This document shows positions 55,139 through 64,000 of a stretch of 64,000 bases of DNA, one piece after another. Numbering within the stretch: the stretch's first letter is position 1; each line of letters begins with the position of its first letter. The stretch is from Tuctoria greenei (Eukaryota; Streptophyta; Magnoliopsida; Poales; Poaceae). The notes under the pieces are model-generated. The model worked only from the letters and a program-made list of their open reading frames with translations, made no database searches and was not told the origin of the DNA. Location: assembly GCA_036927565.1 (NCBI GenBank), contig JAYESD010000005.1, positions 91,924,301-91,988,300 on the forward strand, written 5' to 3'. A program made the position numbers and the translations under genes.

Positions 55139-56460
55139 ATGAGTAATGCAATCAGTTTTATGAGCTGGAATGTGTAAGGCCTAAAGTCACCTGCACACAG
55201 AGAAGTTATTCGTTGCTTTTTACTAGATGTCAAGCCTACTATTGTCTGTCTCCAAGAGACTAAATTGCAGCAGATCGATAACAGACTTGCTGGAGAATTC
55301 CTAGGGCCAGTTATATCACAATTTATTTAGAAACCTGCAGATGGCACAAGAGGTGGCCTAGTAATTGCATGGGACCCTGATCTTATTGAGTCCTTTGCTC
55401 CAGAGTTCCATGAATTTTCCCTCTCAGTCTCTATTTTACAGAAGCTCACTAACACTAGAACTCTCCTCACCTCTGTGTATGGACCATCAGTTGAGGTAGA
55501 CAAACCCCATTTTTTACAGGAACTGCTATCCATCAGACCAATGCAAGGGACACCTTGGCTTTGCATTGGAGATTTTAATCTCATCTATGAGGCAAGAGAC
55601 AAGAACAACCTTAATCTAAATAGGCGACTTATGGGTTCTTTTCGGAGAACAATTGACAATGCTGACCTTATGGAGATAGCCTTGCAAAATAGGTGTTTTA
55701 CCTGGAGTAATGAGAGGATCAGCCTAACACTTGTACGCCTAGACAGAGCCTTTTGCACGCAAGAATGGGATCTGCTCCATAGTGAATATGTCCTGCAAGC
55801 CTTGTCCTCGTCCATTTCGGATCATTGCCCCATCATCTTATTACCCCAGCAGAGGCTAAGAACAAAACCTAGCTTCAAATTTGAGACTTTCTGGACCAAA
55901 ATTCCAGGCTTCGTAGATGTGGTCATGGAGGCTTGGTCTCAGTCAGTCCTGGGATCCTCACTCCTGGACATCTTACATAATAAAATGCAGAAAACTTCAT
56001 GGGCTCGGAAAAGATGGAGAAAAGGTCTCTTTGGAGAGGCCAGACTACAACTGTATGTGGCTACTGAAGTAATATAGAGACTAGACTTAGCACAGGAAAA
56101 CAGGCCGTTATCTGAAGCAGAGCTGGAGCTTAGGAAAGTACTGAAAGTTCGTGTGTTGGGACTAGCAGCAATAGAACATTCCAGACGATGGCAAGCTTCA
56201 CGGGTTACATGGCTGTGGCGAGCGATGCATGTACACGTTTCTTTCATCTCAACGCAAATGCCCGTGCAAGGAAAAAATACATCCCTTGTCTGAGAAATGA
56301 GAACGACCATTTTGCATGGTCACAAGAGGAGAAGGAGGAGATTTTACACCGATACTTTGCAGGCCTCATAGGCTTGCAGCAACAGAGACAGGAAGCGCTG
56401 GACTGGAATGTACTCAACTTGCCTTGTGTTCAGGGTACTGAGCTTATTGCTCCGCTCTTA
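55139..56460 (+). pseudogene. L1 endonuclease (EEP fold), truncated and broken
   Basis: Start ATG 55139. Endonuclease motifs in order: SWNV (55160), CLQETK (~55250, metal-binding Glu), VYGP (55475), GDFNLI (55568; Asp/Asn catalytic), DRAF, and SDHCPI (~55815; final Asp-His pair). The frame has two early stops (near 55175 and 55328) but is open from 55331 to 56077. After 56077 the linker toward RT is shifted. The catalytic residues all survive. It nicks target DNA for L1 integration in a live element. TekE cuts the gene. Confidence 0.85.
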
Positions 56461-57039
56461 GGGGCATGTCACACCCGGTCCCAACAAGGCAACCGGATGA
56501 CTTCCACATGTATGCCAGGATCGATTCTCATCATACATGTGTAGACGAAAGTGTAATATCATTTATTACAAGCCATGTTCGAGTACATAAATGTCTTACA
56601 ATAATGACCCGTAGGTCCAAAATAAGCTTACAGAGCAAAACAGCAGTAAAAGTAAACTAGTGAGGCTCCATGCACAGGCGTTGCCCGGGGGTTGCGCCAG
56701 CCTAGAACGTCTCCTCCGGATCAGCGAAGAAGTCTTCATTCTCCACCTCTTCTCCATTGTAGACTGAGGAAAGATAAGCAACAAGCAAGTTTGAGTACCA
56801 ACGGTACTCAGCAAGTGGGAAAGAGATGACATGTGGGTTTATAGAAAGGAAGGCCAAATTTAGGTTAAGCACTATAGCATTACATCCTATCCTTAGCTTT
56901 CATTAACACCTACTTCTAAGTGTATGAGCCCAACCATAACCCATTGGTAAACCAAGTCCCAACCAACCGATCCAATCCAAACCACCATTCCCAGACATTG
57001 GCTAATTATGAATTGGACATCAACCCGCTCTTGTCCGTG

Positions 57040-57500
57040 AGCACGGTTGTCATGACAGTTTCTAAATCTCTACAGAGAATGTACCCTTTACCCACAAGCC
57101 GTGATTTCATCCCCTGTTGCCAGGTGGACTAAGGAAAACCTCCCTGATGCCCGTGGTCGCGAACCACATTGCACACTTCCTTTGGTGTGAGACCAGGAGA
57201 TCACTACGAGGTCTTTACAAAGGATTCTCCCGACGCGTACTAGCCCTCTGAGGTTTTACCCCTGTACAAAAGTGTGAGCCGTTACACCACGACTCAACAC
57301 CCCAGTTGCCCCCTCTTGAGCCATGCGGATCCCAAGGCAGTACACCCTGAACCAATTCCCCGCACTATCCAACCACTAATACTACGCCGGGAGAGGCCTA
57401 ATTAATTGACCAAGCTGCCCCATACTCAGTCTTGTGGCGATACTATAAGGCTTAGTGGCTTTCTCCATAAACCGGTCCTTAGAATCTGGCAAGGTTCATA
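57040..57500 (-). other. Conserved non-coding block in the TekE LTR
   Basis: Shares many words in order with TekD (27110-27560, 34670-35130) and TekF (about 10140-10480, 13240-13580, opposite strand view): TTTACCCAC, GTGATTTCATC, the CACAC-TTGGTGTG pair, GAGATCAC, CTTTACAAAG, GAGGTTT-ACC, CCCCCTCTTG, GGATCCCA. It lies between LTR-gene exons 2 and 3. No ORF is shared. Confidence 0.65.
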
Positions 57501-58401
57501 CCCCAAAACCCGGGTCTCGTGCGTACTGCACCATACCAAGCAAAACCCACCTGCCAGATTCCTATCAACTACAATTCAATTCATCATATCTCAACAAATA
57601 ATTCACAATGATTAATGATAGAACATGTAATGTAGAGATATTTCCCTCCCAAAGACTAAGCATGGCTAAGCGTAAAAAAAATAATAGCATCTACCCAAGC
57701 CAACCCGGGGACAAGGAATTATATGGAAGGGTACAGTAAATATGATTCAATTTATTAAGCATGCAGCTAACTAAAACTTAATAAAACAGGTGCAAAATGG
57801 TCAAGGAACTTGCCTTCTTCGGAGTGTGGATCGGTGAAGTGGTAGTCCTGAAGGTTGTAGGTCGGCTCGGGAACCGACTCTAAATACGCCATCGCATGCG
57901 GAACGGAAAGTAGTAACACACAATAAGAGACAGAAAGTAGGGCACACCACAAACAAGTAAACACAAAAGAAAACCTACGCAATTCCGTTGTTAACACAAT
58001 GTCCTTAGTTGAAGTTTTAATTAGAGGTGTGGGTGGAAATTTGGTTTTTAGGGTTGAGGTGGGGTTGATTGACAATTTATGGTTTTTATCTTTATTTTAG
58101 AGCATTGCATGGGTTTGCTACAATTTTCCTTAGCTAAATTTGAATAATAAAGAAATGAAGTGGTCCACAACAGTATTAAATAGATTACTTCAATGTAAAC
58201 AAATTAATAAATAAGGCCAAGCAATTTCCCTAATTAATTTATGCAAAAGAGAGTGTAAATTCTATGATTTTATGTAAATAAACATGGATGCAGGGGTTTT
58301 TGTGCAAAACAGACATGATCAGAGGCTTGAAAATATTTTATAACGTTACCAGGGGGTTTATCACAATTTACAGAGGCTAAAAATATAATTTATGGTGAAA
58401 A

Positions 58402-58521
58402 CAGGGGCTAAAATGATTTGTTTAATCAATTTAACAGTGCTGACAGAATTTAATTAAAGTCCAGGGGCTAAAATGATTTGTTTAATCAATTTAACAGTGC
58501 TGACAGAATTTAATTAAAGTC
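58402..58521 (-). repeat. Perfect 60-bp tandem duplication in the TekE LTR intron
   Basis: 58402-58461 and 58462-58521 are identical, beginning CAGGGGCTAAAATG. Further single CAGGGG(C/T)T words lie on both sides (58290-58580). Confidence 0.95.
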
Positions 58522-59153
58522 CAGGGGCTAGCTCATAAATTTCAGGACCTATCTGTAATTAATTTAAATTCTGCGTAGGGGTCTATGTGCAAAAGGGCCA
58601 ACGGCCATAACCGCATTCAATCTGGGCCGTCGGATCTAGAGTGGGCGGCCCAGATTTAAAATGGCCGAAGGGGTACGCCCCCATCTAATCTCGGCCGTCG
58701 GCCTCAGATCGACGGCCGAGGATGGGCCACGTCGCCCCAGGGGCGGCGCGCACCCAGGGCGCGGCGGCGCGCGCGCCAAGCCGGCGGCGCACGGCGGCGG
58801 GGTCGCCGGAGGTTGGCCGGAACGGCCAAATCGGCGCCAATTCCGGGTGCTTGACACATCAAACGGGAGAGGGGGATCGGGGGAGCTCACCGAGGGGGTT
58901 TTCAGGTCTTGAAATCGGGCGGAGGAGCGTCGGCGACGGCGACCGGCGGCGGAGCTCGACGAGGATGGCGTTGCGGCGGCGTTCTCCCAAAGTGAGCTTG
59001 TCCGGCGGGTTCCTAAGGATGGGGCGCACACGTTAGACAAGGTTTGGTGGAGAGAACGTCGATGAGTCGACGGGAACGGCGGCGACACACCTTGCGCGGC
59101 GGCGGCTAGGGTTTGGAGCTTCGGGGGAAAGGGAAAACGGGGCGCCGGCTGGA

Positions 59154-59160
59154 TTTTATA
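59154..59160 (-). promoter_or_regulatory. TATA box, TekE LTR
   Basis: Minus strand TATAAAA in CCCTATAAAATCC, about 65 bp upstream of LTR-gene exon 1. Confidence 0.75.
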
Positions 59161-59648
59161 GGGGGAGAGGGGGCGGCGAGGTAAGGAAAGGGGTCTCCCC
59201 CGAAGGAAGGCGACCGGGGCATTGATGGGCGGGGATTTCTTGCCGGCGATTTGAACCGGGCGGCATTACCGGGTGGTGTCGGGCGCGGGCGACGGGAGGA
59301 AGAAGGAAAGGGGAGGGGAGGGGCTGACCGGCGGGGTCCATGCGTAGAGAGAGAGAGGAAAGGGAGGGGGAGGTAGCGCGGCTGGGCCTTGGGCCGGCGG
59401 GGAGAAAAAGGGAAGGGGGAGGGGAAGTGGGCTGGGGCGGGGTTAAGGCCCAGGGTGGGTTTTTCTTTTCTTTTTCTTTTTGTTTTCTTTTTCCTTTTTC
59501 ATTCTTTTGCAAAGTTTGAATTGTTTTTCAAATTCAAACGAATTCTAGCGCATTTTGAAATTGAATTTTCACTTAATTGCAAACATACATGATGCATCCC
59601 TAGTATATTTCTTTTGTTTTTTAAATTTTTGAAAATTTGGGTGTTACA

Positions 59649-59668
59649 ACTCTACCCCCCTTAAAAGG
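59649..59668 (-). other. Polypurine tract of TekE
   Basis: Minus strand TTTTAAGGGGGGTAGAGT, directly before the LTR. Confidence 0.9.
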
Positions 59669-59693
59669 AATCTCGCCCCGAGATTCGGACGTC

Positions 59694-62600
59694 CTAAGAG
59701 AAGAGATCGGGAAACTCGGCCTTGAGGTCTTCTTCTCTCTCCCATGTTGCTTCTGCCTCCAAGTGATGTTTCCACTACACTCTGCACATGCGAATCGTCT
59801 TGTTCCTCATGACACGTTCGGATGTTCCTAGAATCCTGACTGGCCGTTCTGCGTAGGACAGATCCTCTTGTAAATCCACAGCTTCCATGGGTAACTGTTC
59901 CTCTGGTACCCTTAAGCATTTCTTTAGTTGTGACACGTGAAACACATCATGCACATCCGACAGTTGAGAAGGTAGCTCGAGACGATAGGCCACTTCTCCT
60001 CTTCTCTCCAATATCTTGAACGGACCAATGTAACGGGGTGCTAGTTTTCCCTTCACCTTGAACCGTCTTAGACCTCTTACTGGTGATACCTTGAGATATA
60101 CAAAGTCTCCTACCTCAAAGGTTAGATCACGATGTCGAGCATCTGTGTAACTCTTCTGTCTTGACTGCGCTGTTTTCAGATTATTCCGGATCTCTTGTAC
60201 CTGTCGTTCGGCCTCTCTGAGTATCTTCGGTCCAAACACCTGACCTTCCCCAGTCTGATTCCAGAATAAAGGTGTCCTGCACTTTCGCCCATAAAGTGCC
60301 TCAAACGGGGACATCTTGAGACTAGCTTGGTAGCTGTTGTTATAAGAGAACTCCGCGTAAGGCAAGTTTTTGTCCCAACTCTTACTATTCTTCAGGGCAC
60401 ATGCTCGCAACATATCTTCCAAGATTTGATTGGTGCGTTCTGTCTGACCATCCGTCTGCGGGTGATATGCTGAGCTAAAATTTAGATGAGTGTCCATTGA
60501 CTCATGTAGCTTCTGCCAAAATCTCGAGGTGAACTGGGTACCTCGATCTGACACTATCTTCTTTGGGACACCGTGTAAACATACAATTCTTGCCATGTAT
60601 AATTCTACCAACCGCGAACCATTGTAACTTTCCTTGACCGAAATGAAGTGAGCGACCTTGGTCAACCGATCCACAACAACCCATATGGAGTCGTATCCTG
60701 ACTGTGTCCTTGGCAATCCCACGATAAAGTCCATACTTATCTCTTCCCATTTCCACTCGGGTATCTTGAGTGGTTGAAGTAGTCCAGCAGGTCTCTGATG
60801 TTCCGCCTTAACCAACTGACACGTGTCACACAAAGCCACGTATTCGGCCACATCACGCTTCATACCAAGCCACTAGTATCTATCCTTAAGGTCTTGGTAC
60901 ATCTTGGTACTCCCAGGATGGATAGAGTAGTACGAGTCGTGGGCTTCTCTCAATATCAACTCTCGGATCCCCTTAACATTCGGCACGCATATCCTCTTCC
61001 CCAACCACAAGGTTCCATGTTCATCTTCCCTGAAATCCGGAGCTTTTCCAGCCTTCATCAGCTTCTTAAGTTTTTGGATTTTCTTATCCTCTTTTTGGCC
61101 TTCTCTAATGTCTTGTTCCAACATGGAGTCCACTTCCATAACTACTGCATCCGCATTAGCCACTATGCACAGGTTTAGTCTTGCAAACTCTTCACATAAC
61201 TGCGGTTGATAAGCCTGGATCGTCATGTTGTTACATTGGGTTTTCCTACTCAGGGCATCTGCGACCACATTCGCCTTTCCAGGGTGATAGTTGATCCCGA
61301 CATCGAAGTCATTAATGAGCTCTAACCACCTTCGTTGGCGAAGGTTAAGGTCTGGCTGAGTGAATATGTACTTCAAGCTTTTGTGGTCGGTGTAGATCTC
61401 TGTCCTTTTTCCGATCAGGTAGTGTCTCCATATCTTCAATGCGTGAACCACAGCTGCTAATTCCAGATCATGGGTCAGATAATTCTTCTCATGCTTCTTG
61501 AGTTGTCTCGAGGCGTAAGCCACCACATGTCCTGCTTGCATCAACACACATCCCAGTCCCTGTCCGGAAGCATCACAATAGACCGAGAACTCCTTTTGCA
61601 TATCTGGCATGACCAGCACTGGGGCAGTGGTCAACCTCTTCTTCAATTCGACAAAGCTTGCTTCACACTCCGGTGTCCACTTGAATGTAGCTCCCTTCTC
61701 GAGTAGCTTGGTTAGTGGCCGAGAGATCTTTGAAAATCCCTCAATAAATCGTCGATAATAACCAGCCATCCCCAGAAAGCTTCTGATGTGTCCCACATTT
61801 TCTGGTGTCTCCATCTTGAGAACATCTGCCACTTTACCAGGATCCACTAATATTCCTCCTTCTGATATGACATGTCCCAAGAATGATACCTGCTTCAACC
61901 AAAACTCACACTTACTGAATTTAGCATACAGTTGGTGTTCTCTAAGTTTCTTTAGTGCCAACCTCAGGTGTTCCTCATGCTCTTCTTCACTCTTGGAGAA
62001 TATCAGGATATCGTCAATGAATACAACCACGAATTTATCCAGGTACTCCATAAATACTTTGTTCATAAGGTACATGAAGTAAGCTGGAGCATTAGTCAAC
62101 CCGAAAGACATGATAGTATACTCATAAAGACCATATCGAGAGACGAATGCAGTCTTGGGAATGTCCGATGGTCGAATCTTCAACTGGTGATAACCTGAAC
62201 GGAGGTCGATCTTAGAGAATACACATGCTCCTCGTAGCTGATCAAACAGATCTTCAATCCTTGGCAGTGGATATTTATTCTTGATGGCCACTGCATTCAA
62301 TGCACGATAATCCACACACAACCTTTGAGTGCCATCCTTCTTAGGCACGAAAATGACAGGAGCACCCCAAGGCGATGAACTAGGGCGAATGTATCCTTTC
62401 TCCAACAACTCGTTGATGTGATCCTTTAGCTCGGCTAACTGGTTAGCGTCCATTCTATATGGCCTCTTATATATCGGGGCCGTTCCAGGCACTAGGTCAA
62501 TGATAAATTCAATTTCACGGTCAGGGGGCATACCCGGTAACTCTTCGGGGAACACGTCTGGGAATTCACTGACAACACGGATCTCTTCGGTGACCTCAGT

Positions 62601-64000
62601 TTGATTTAGCCTGATCCTCTGTGTTGGAGCTTGATCTGGAGAGAACTCCACCTTGGTACCATCGGGGTGGGTCAAGGAGATTGTTCTTGTGGCGCAGTGG
62701 ATCACCCCATGGTACTTTGTTAACCAATCCATTCCCAGGATAATATCTAGCCCTTGAGATTCCAAAACAATCAGGTTTGCTGGGAAAACTACCCCCCTTA
62801 TGTCTAGCACATTGGGGCATACTTGTCGGGTTATCATTTCTCCCCCAGGGGAGTGAACTATAAGTTGGTGAGTCATTAAATGCACTACCATGTCATGCCT
62901 CCTCATGAATTCCTTAGATATGAACGAATGCGTAGCATCAGAATCAAACAACACTGTAGCTAGATGAGAGTCGACAGGGAACGTACCAACAACCACATCT
63001 GGTGCATTGTGTGCCTCCTCAAGTGCCACGTGGTTGACTCTCCCACGTGTGGGTTGCTGCAGCTGCTTCTTTGGGCAACGGTTGGCGAAATGTCCCATCT
63101 CACCACAGTTATAGCACTGCACGGCTGCGTTGTTACCTTGAGCTTTATTACCTCCCTGAGAGTTCTGCTGCGGCTGACCATTAGGGCGGGGTGCTGGAGC
63201 TGTTGGGCGGGGTGGTTGCATTGGTTGGCGTGGAGGCTGTGGTGGTCGGCGCATCTGCTGGTTGTATGGTGCAGGTGGTCTGTAGGAGGAGTTTGGGTAC
63301 CTTTGTCCTGGGTAAGGGTTCACAGGACGAGCCATAGGTGCCGCAGACTGAGGAGCATAGCGAGGTCGAACATTACTCCCAGAACCGTGTGCTTGAGCCA
63401 TCTTCCTTTTTCTATCATCATCGTCCAGCTCCTTCTTGGTCCTTTCCACTTCAAAGGCCTTGTCCACCAACTTATGGAAACTGCTGTAGTCACTGGAGAC
63501 CATCGCGAACTTCAACTCCTTGTCAAGGCCCTTCTTAAATCGAAACTGTTTCTTCGAGTCCGTGTCCACATCTTTCGGTGCATAGCGGGGCAATTGTGTG
63601 AATTTGTTCAGATACTCTCGCACACTCATGCGGCCTTGCTTTAGCATGAGAAATTCTTCACGTCTCGCCTGGATCTCTCCTTCGGGCACGAAATGACTGC
63701 GAAAGTAATTCTTGAACTCGTCCCATGTGATATTATCCGGGTCCTGATGGGCTTCAATGAAGGCAGTCCACCAATCGGCTGCAGGTCCCTGAAGTTGGTG
63801 CGAGGCTAACAGCACCTTCTCTCGTCCTTCACATTGGACAATTCTCAGCTTGCCCTCAATGGTTCTCAGCCAATCGTCGGCCTCCATGGGCTCACTAGCA
63901 GTAGCAAAGGTGGGTGGATGGGTGTTGAGGAAGTCTCTCATGCGGGATCGGGGTCCTGGTGCTGGCTGTGGGTGGGGCTGATTTGGTGGGGGTGGAGGGG
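59694..64000 (-). pseudogene. gag-pol: gag-pol of TekE, two in-frame TAG codons, 5' end outside
   Basis: One frame from the window edge to TAG 59696-59694. Gag: DWLRTIEGKL, AADWWTAF, REYLNKFTQL (63880-63590). Zinc knuckle CYNCGEMGHFANRC (~63120). Protease with D-S-D at 62945-62937, where D-S-G is expected. RT with PSSSPWGAPVIFVPKKDG and F-I-D-D at 62022-62011. RNase H YCDASGQGLGCVLM (~61590) and TDHKSLKYIF. Integrase zinc region (~60960-60800), DDE core (MDFIVGLP, SDRGTQFTSRF, ~60740-60520), GPF and chromodomain-like end (~60030-59694). Stops are TAG 60875-60873 (in place of the first Trp of a Trp-Trp pair) and TAG 59777-59775 (a CAG-like position). Apart from these and the protease change it is full length, so it died recently. 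Confidence 0.92.

Larger units (their letters stand above)
53860..56466 (+). mobile_element. Plant L1 (LINE) fragment: ORF1 and endonuclease
   Basis: An ORF1-like region is followed by an apurinic-type endonuclease on the plus strand. TekE interrupts it at 56467, so reverse transcriptase should lie beyond the right edge if present. Stops and shifts throughout. Its 5' end is uncertain. Confidence 0.8.
56702..59088 (-). pseudogene. LTR-borne three-exon gene (function unknown), TekE
   Basis: Predicted minus-strand exons are 59088-58891, 57879-57814 and 56763-56702. Exon 2 (66 bp) has no stop; it follows TTTAG and ends in phase 1 before GCAAGT. Exon 3 (62 bp, same as TekF) follows CAG, reads VYNGEEVENEDF and ends EETF on TTC-TAG. 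Exon 1 aligns with TekF at both ends (PPFPS; RRRSP, LRPIS) and meets a GTGAGC donor, but its start codon is GTG where TekF has ATG. One indel shifts the frame in the middle. The reading frame is therefore conserved in parts by two different elements. Very acidic C-terminus; no known domain. Confidence 0.5.
56467..59648 (-). repeat. 3' LTR of TekE (3182 bp)
   Basis: Minus strand TGTAACACCC (59648) to ...CCGGGTGTGACA (56467). TATA box TATAAAA at 59160-59154. Layout follows TekF: pyrimidine-rich promoter region, exon 1, intron with CAGGGGCT words, exon 2, conserved block, hairpin (56810-56792), exon 3. Confidence 0.92.
56467..64000 (-). mobile_element. TekE: nearly intact Tekay/Del-like Ty3/gypsy element, 5' end outside
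   Basis: 3' LTR 59648-56467, polypurine tract, and an almost continuous gag-pol frame from 64000 to 59694. The left TSD half would be GGGCA (56462-56466). The low number of lesions makes it the youngest-looking element here. The 5' LTR and primer site lie beyond 64000. Confidence 0.9.

Overview
The window is a plant nuclear repeat block, almost certainly from a grass (Poaceae). It holds nested LTR retrotransposons of grass type, tRNA-iMet primer-binding sites, GC-rich long LTRs, a plant L1 and no bacterial-style genes. I see no intact host gene, rRNA or tRNA. Nearly every base belongs to a mobile element or its debris. Several nesting events can be read exactly from LTR ends (TG...CA) and 5-bp target-site duplications (TSDs).

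Layout from left to right, with my own labels. 1-2468 (-): CrmA1, the 5' LTR, primer site, leader and gag start of a CRM-type Ty3/gypsy chromovirus that leaves the window on the left. 2508-36873 (+): SireG1, a Ty1/copia element of SIRE/Opie type cut open by four insertions: CrmB (3675-6375, -, TSD CCTAC), TekF (7747-14126, +, TSD TCGAC, two LTRs with nothing between), AthH (16311-24146, +, non-autonomous Athila-like) and TekD (26424-36790, -, complete Tekay/Del-like gypsy). 36874-41811 (-): CrmA2, a decayed CRM-type element without its 5' end. 41812-42936: a palindrome of two inverted CRM LTR halves around a foreign GC-rich core. 42937-51217 (-): SireG2, a second SIRE-type element facing SireG1. 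51218-52659: unassigned non-coding DNA. 52660 to about 53858 (-): primer site and LTR of another element. 53860-56466 (+): plant L1 (ORF1 and endonuclease), cut by TekE. 56467-64000 (-): TekE, a nearly intact Tekay-like element whose 5' end lies beyond the window.

The main finding is in the ~3-kb LTRs of the Tekay-like elements. In all five LTR copies (TekF x2, TekE, TekD x2) I can align a small coding structure. An internal exon starts after AG with two bases of a codon and ends in phase 1 before a GC donor (GCAAG-type). A short terminal exon follows whose frame closes on TTC-TAG. In TekF and TekE there is also a first exon downstream of the TATA box that ends in phase 1 at a GTGAG donor. 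All junctions are frame-compatible although exon lengths differ (66, 69, 72 and 75 bp for the middle exon). A conserved 350-450 bp non-coding block and a GAGTAC/GTACTC hairpin lie between the last two exons. This suggests an LTR-borne spliced gene of about 115 codons, of unknown function, shared by elements whose other LTR sequence has diverged.

A second signal is a dense array of degenerate CGGAC-NN-GTCCG palindromes directly upstream of the TATA box in the TekD LTRs (gypsy) and in the SireG2 LTR (copia). The same motif occurs in the spacer before the SIRE accessory ORF. Two superfamilies therefore appear to carry the same promoter-proximal site array.
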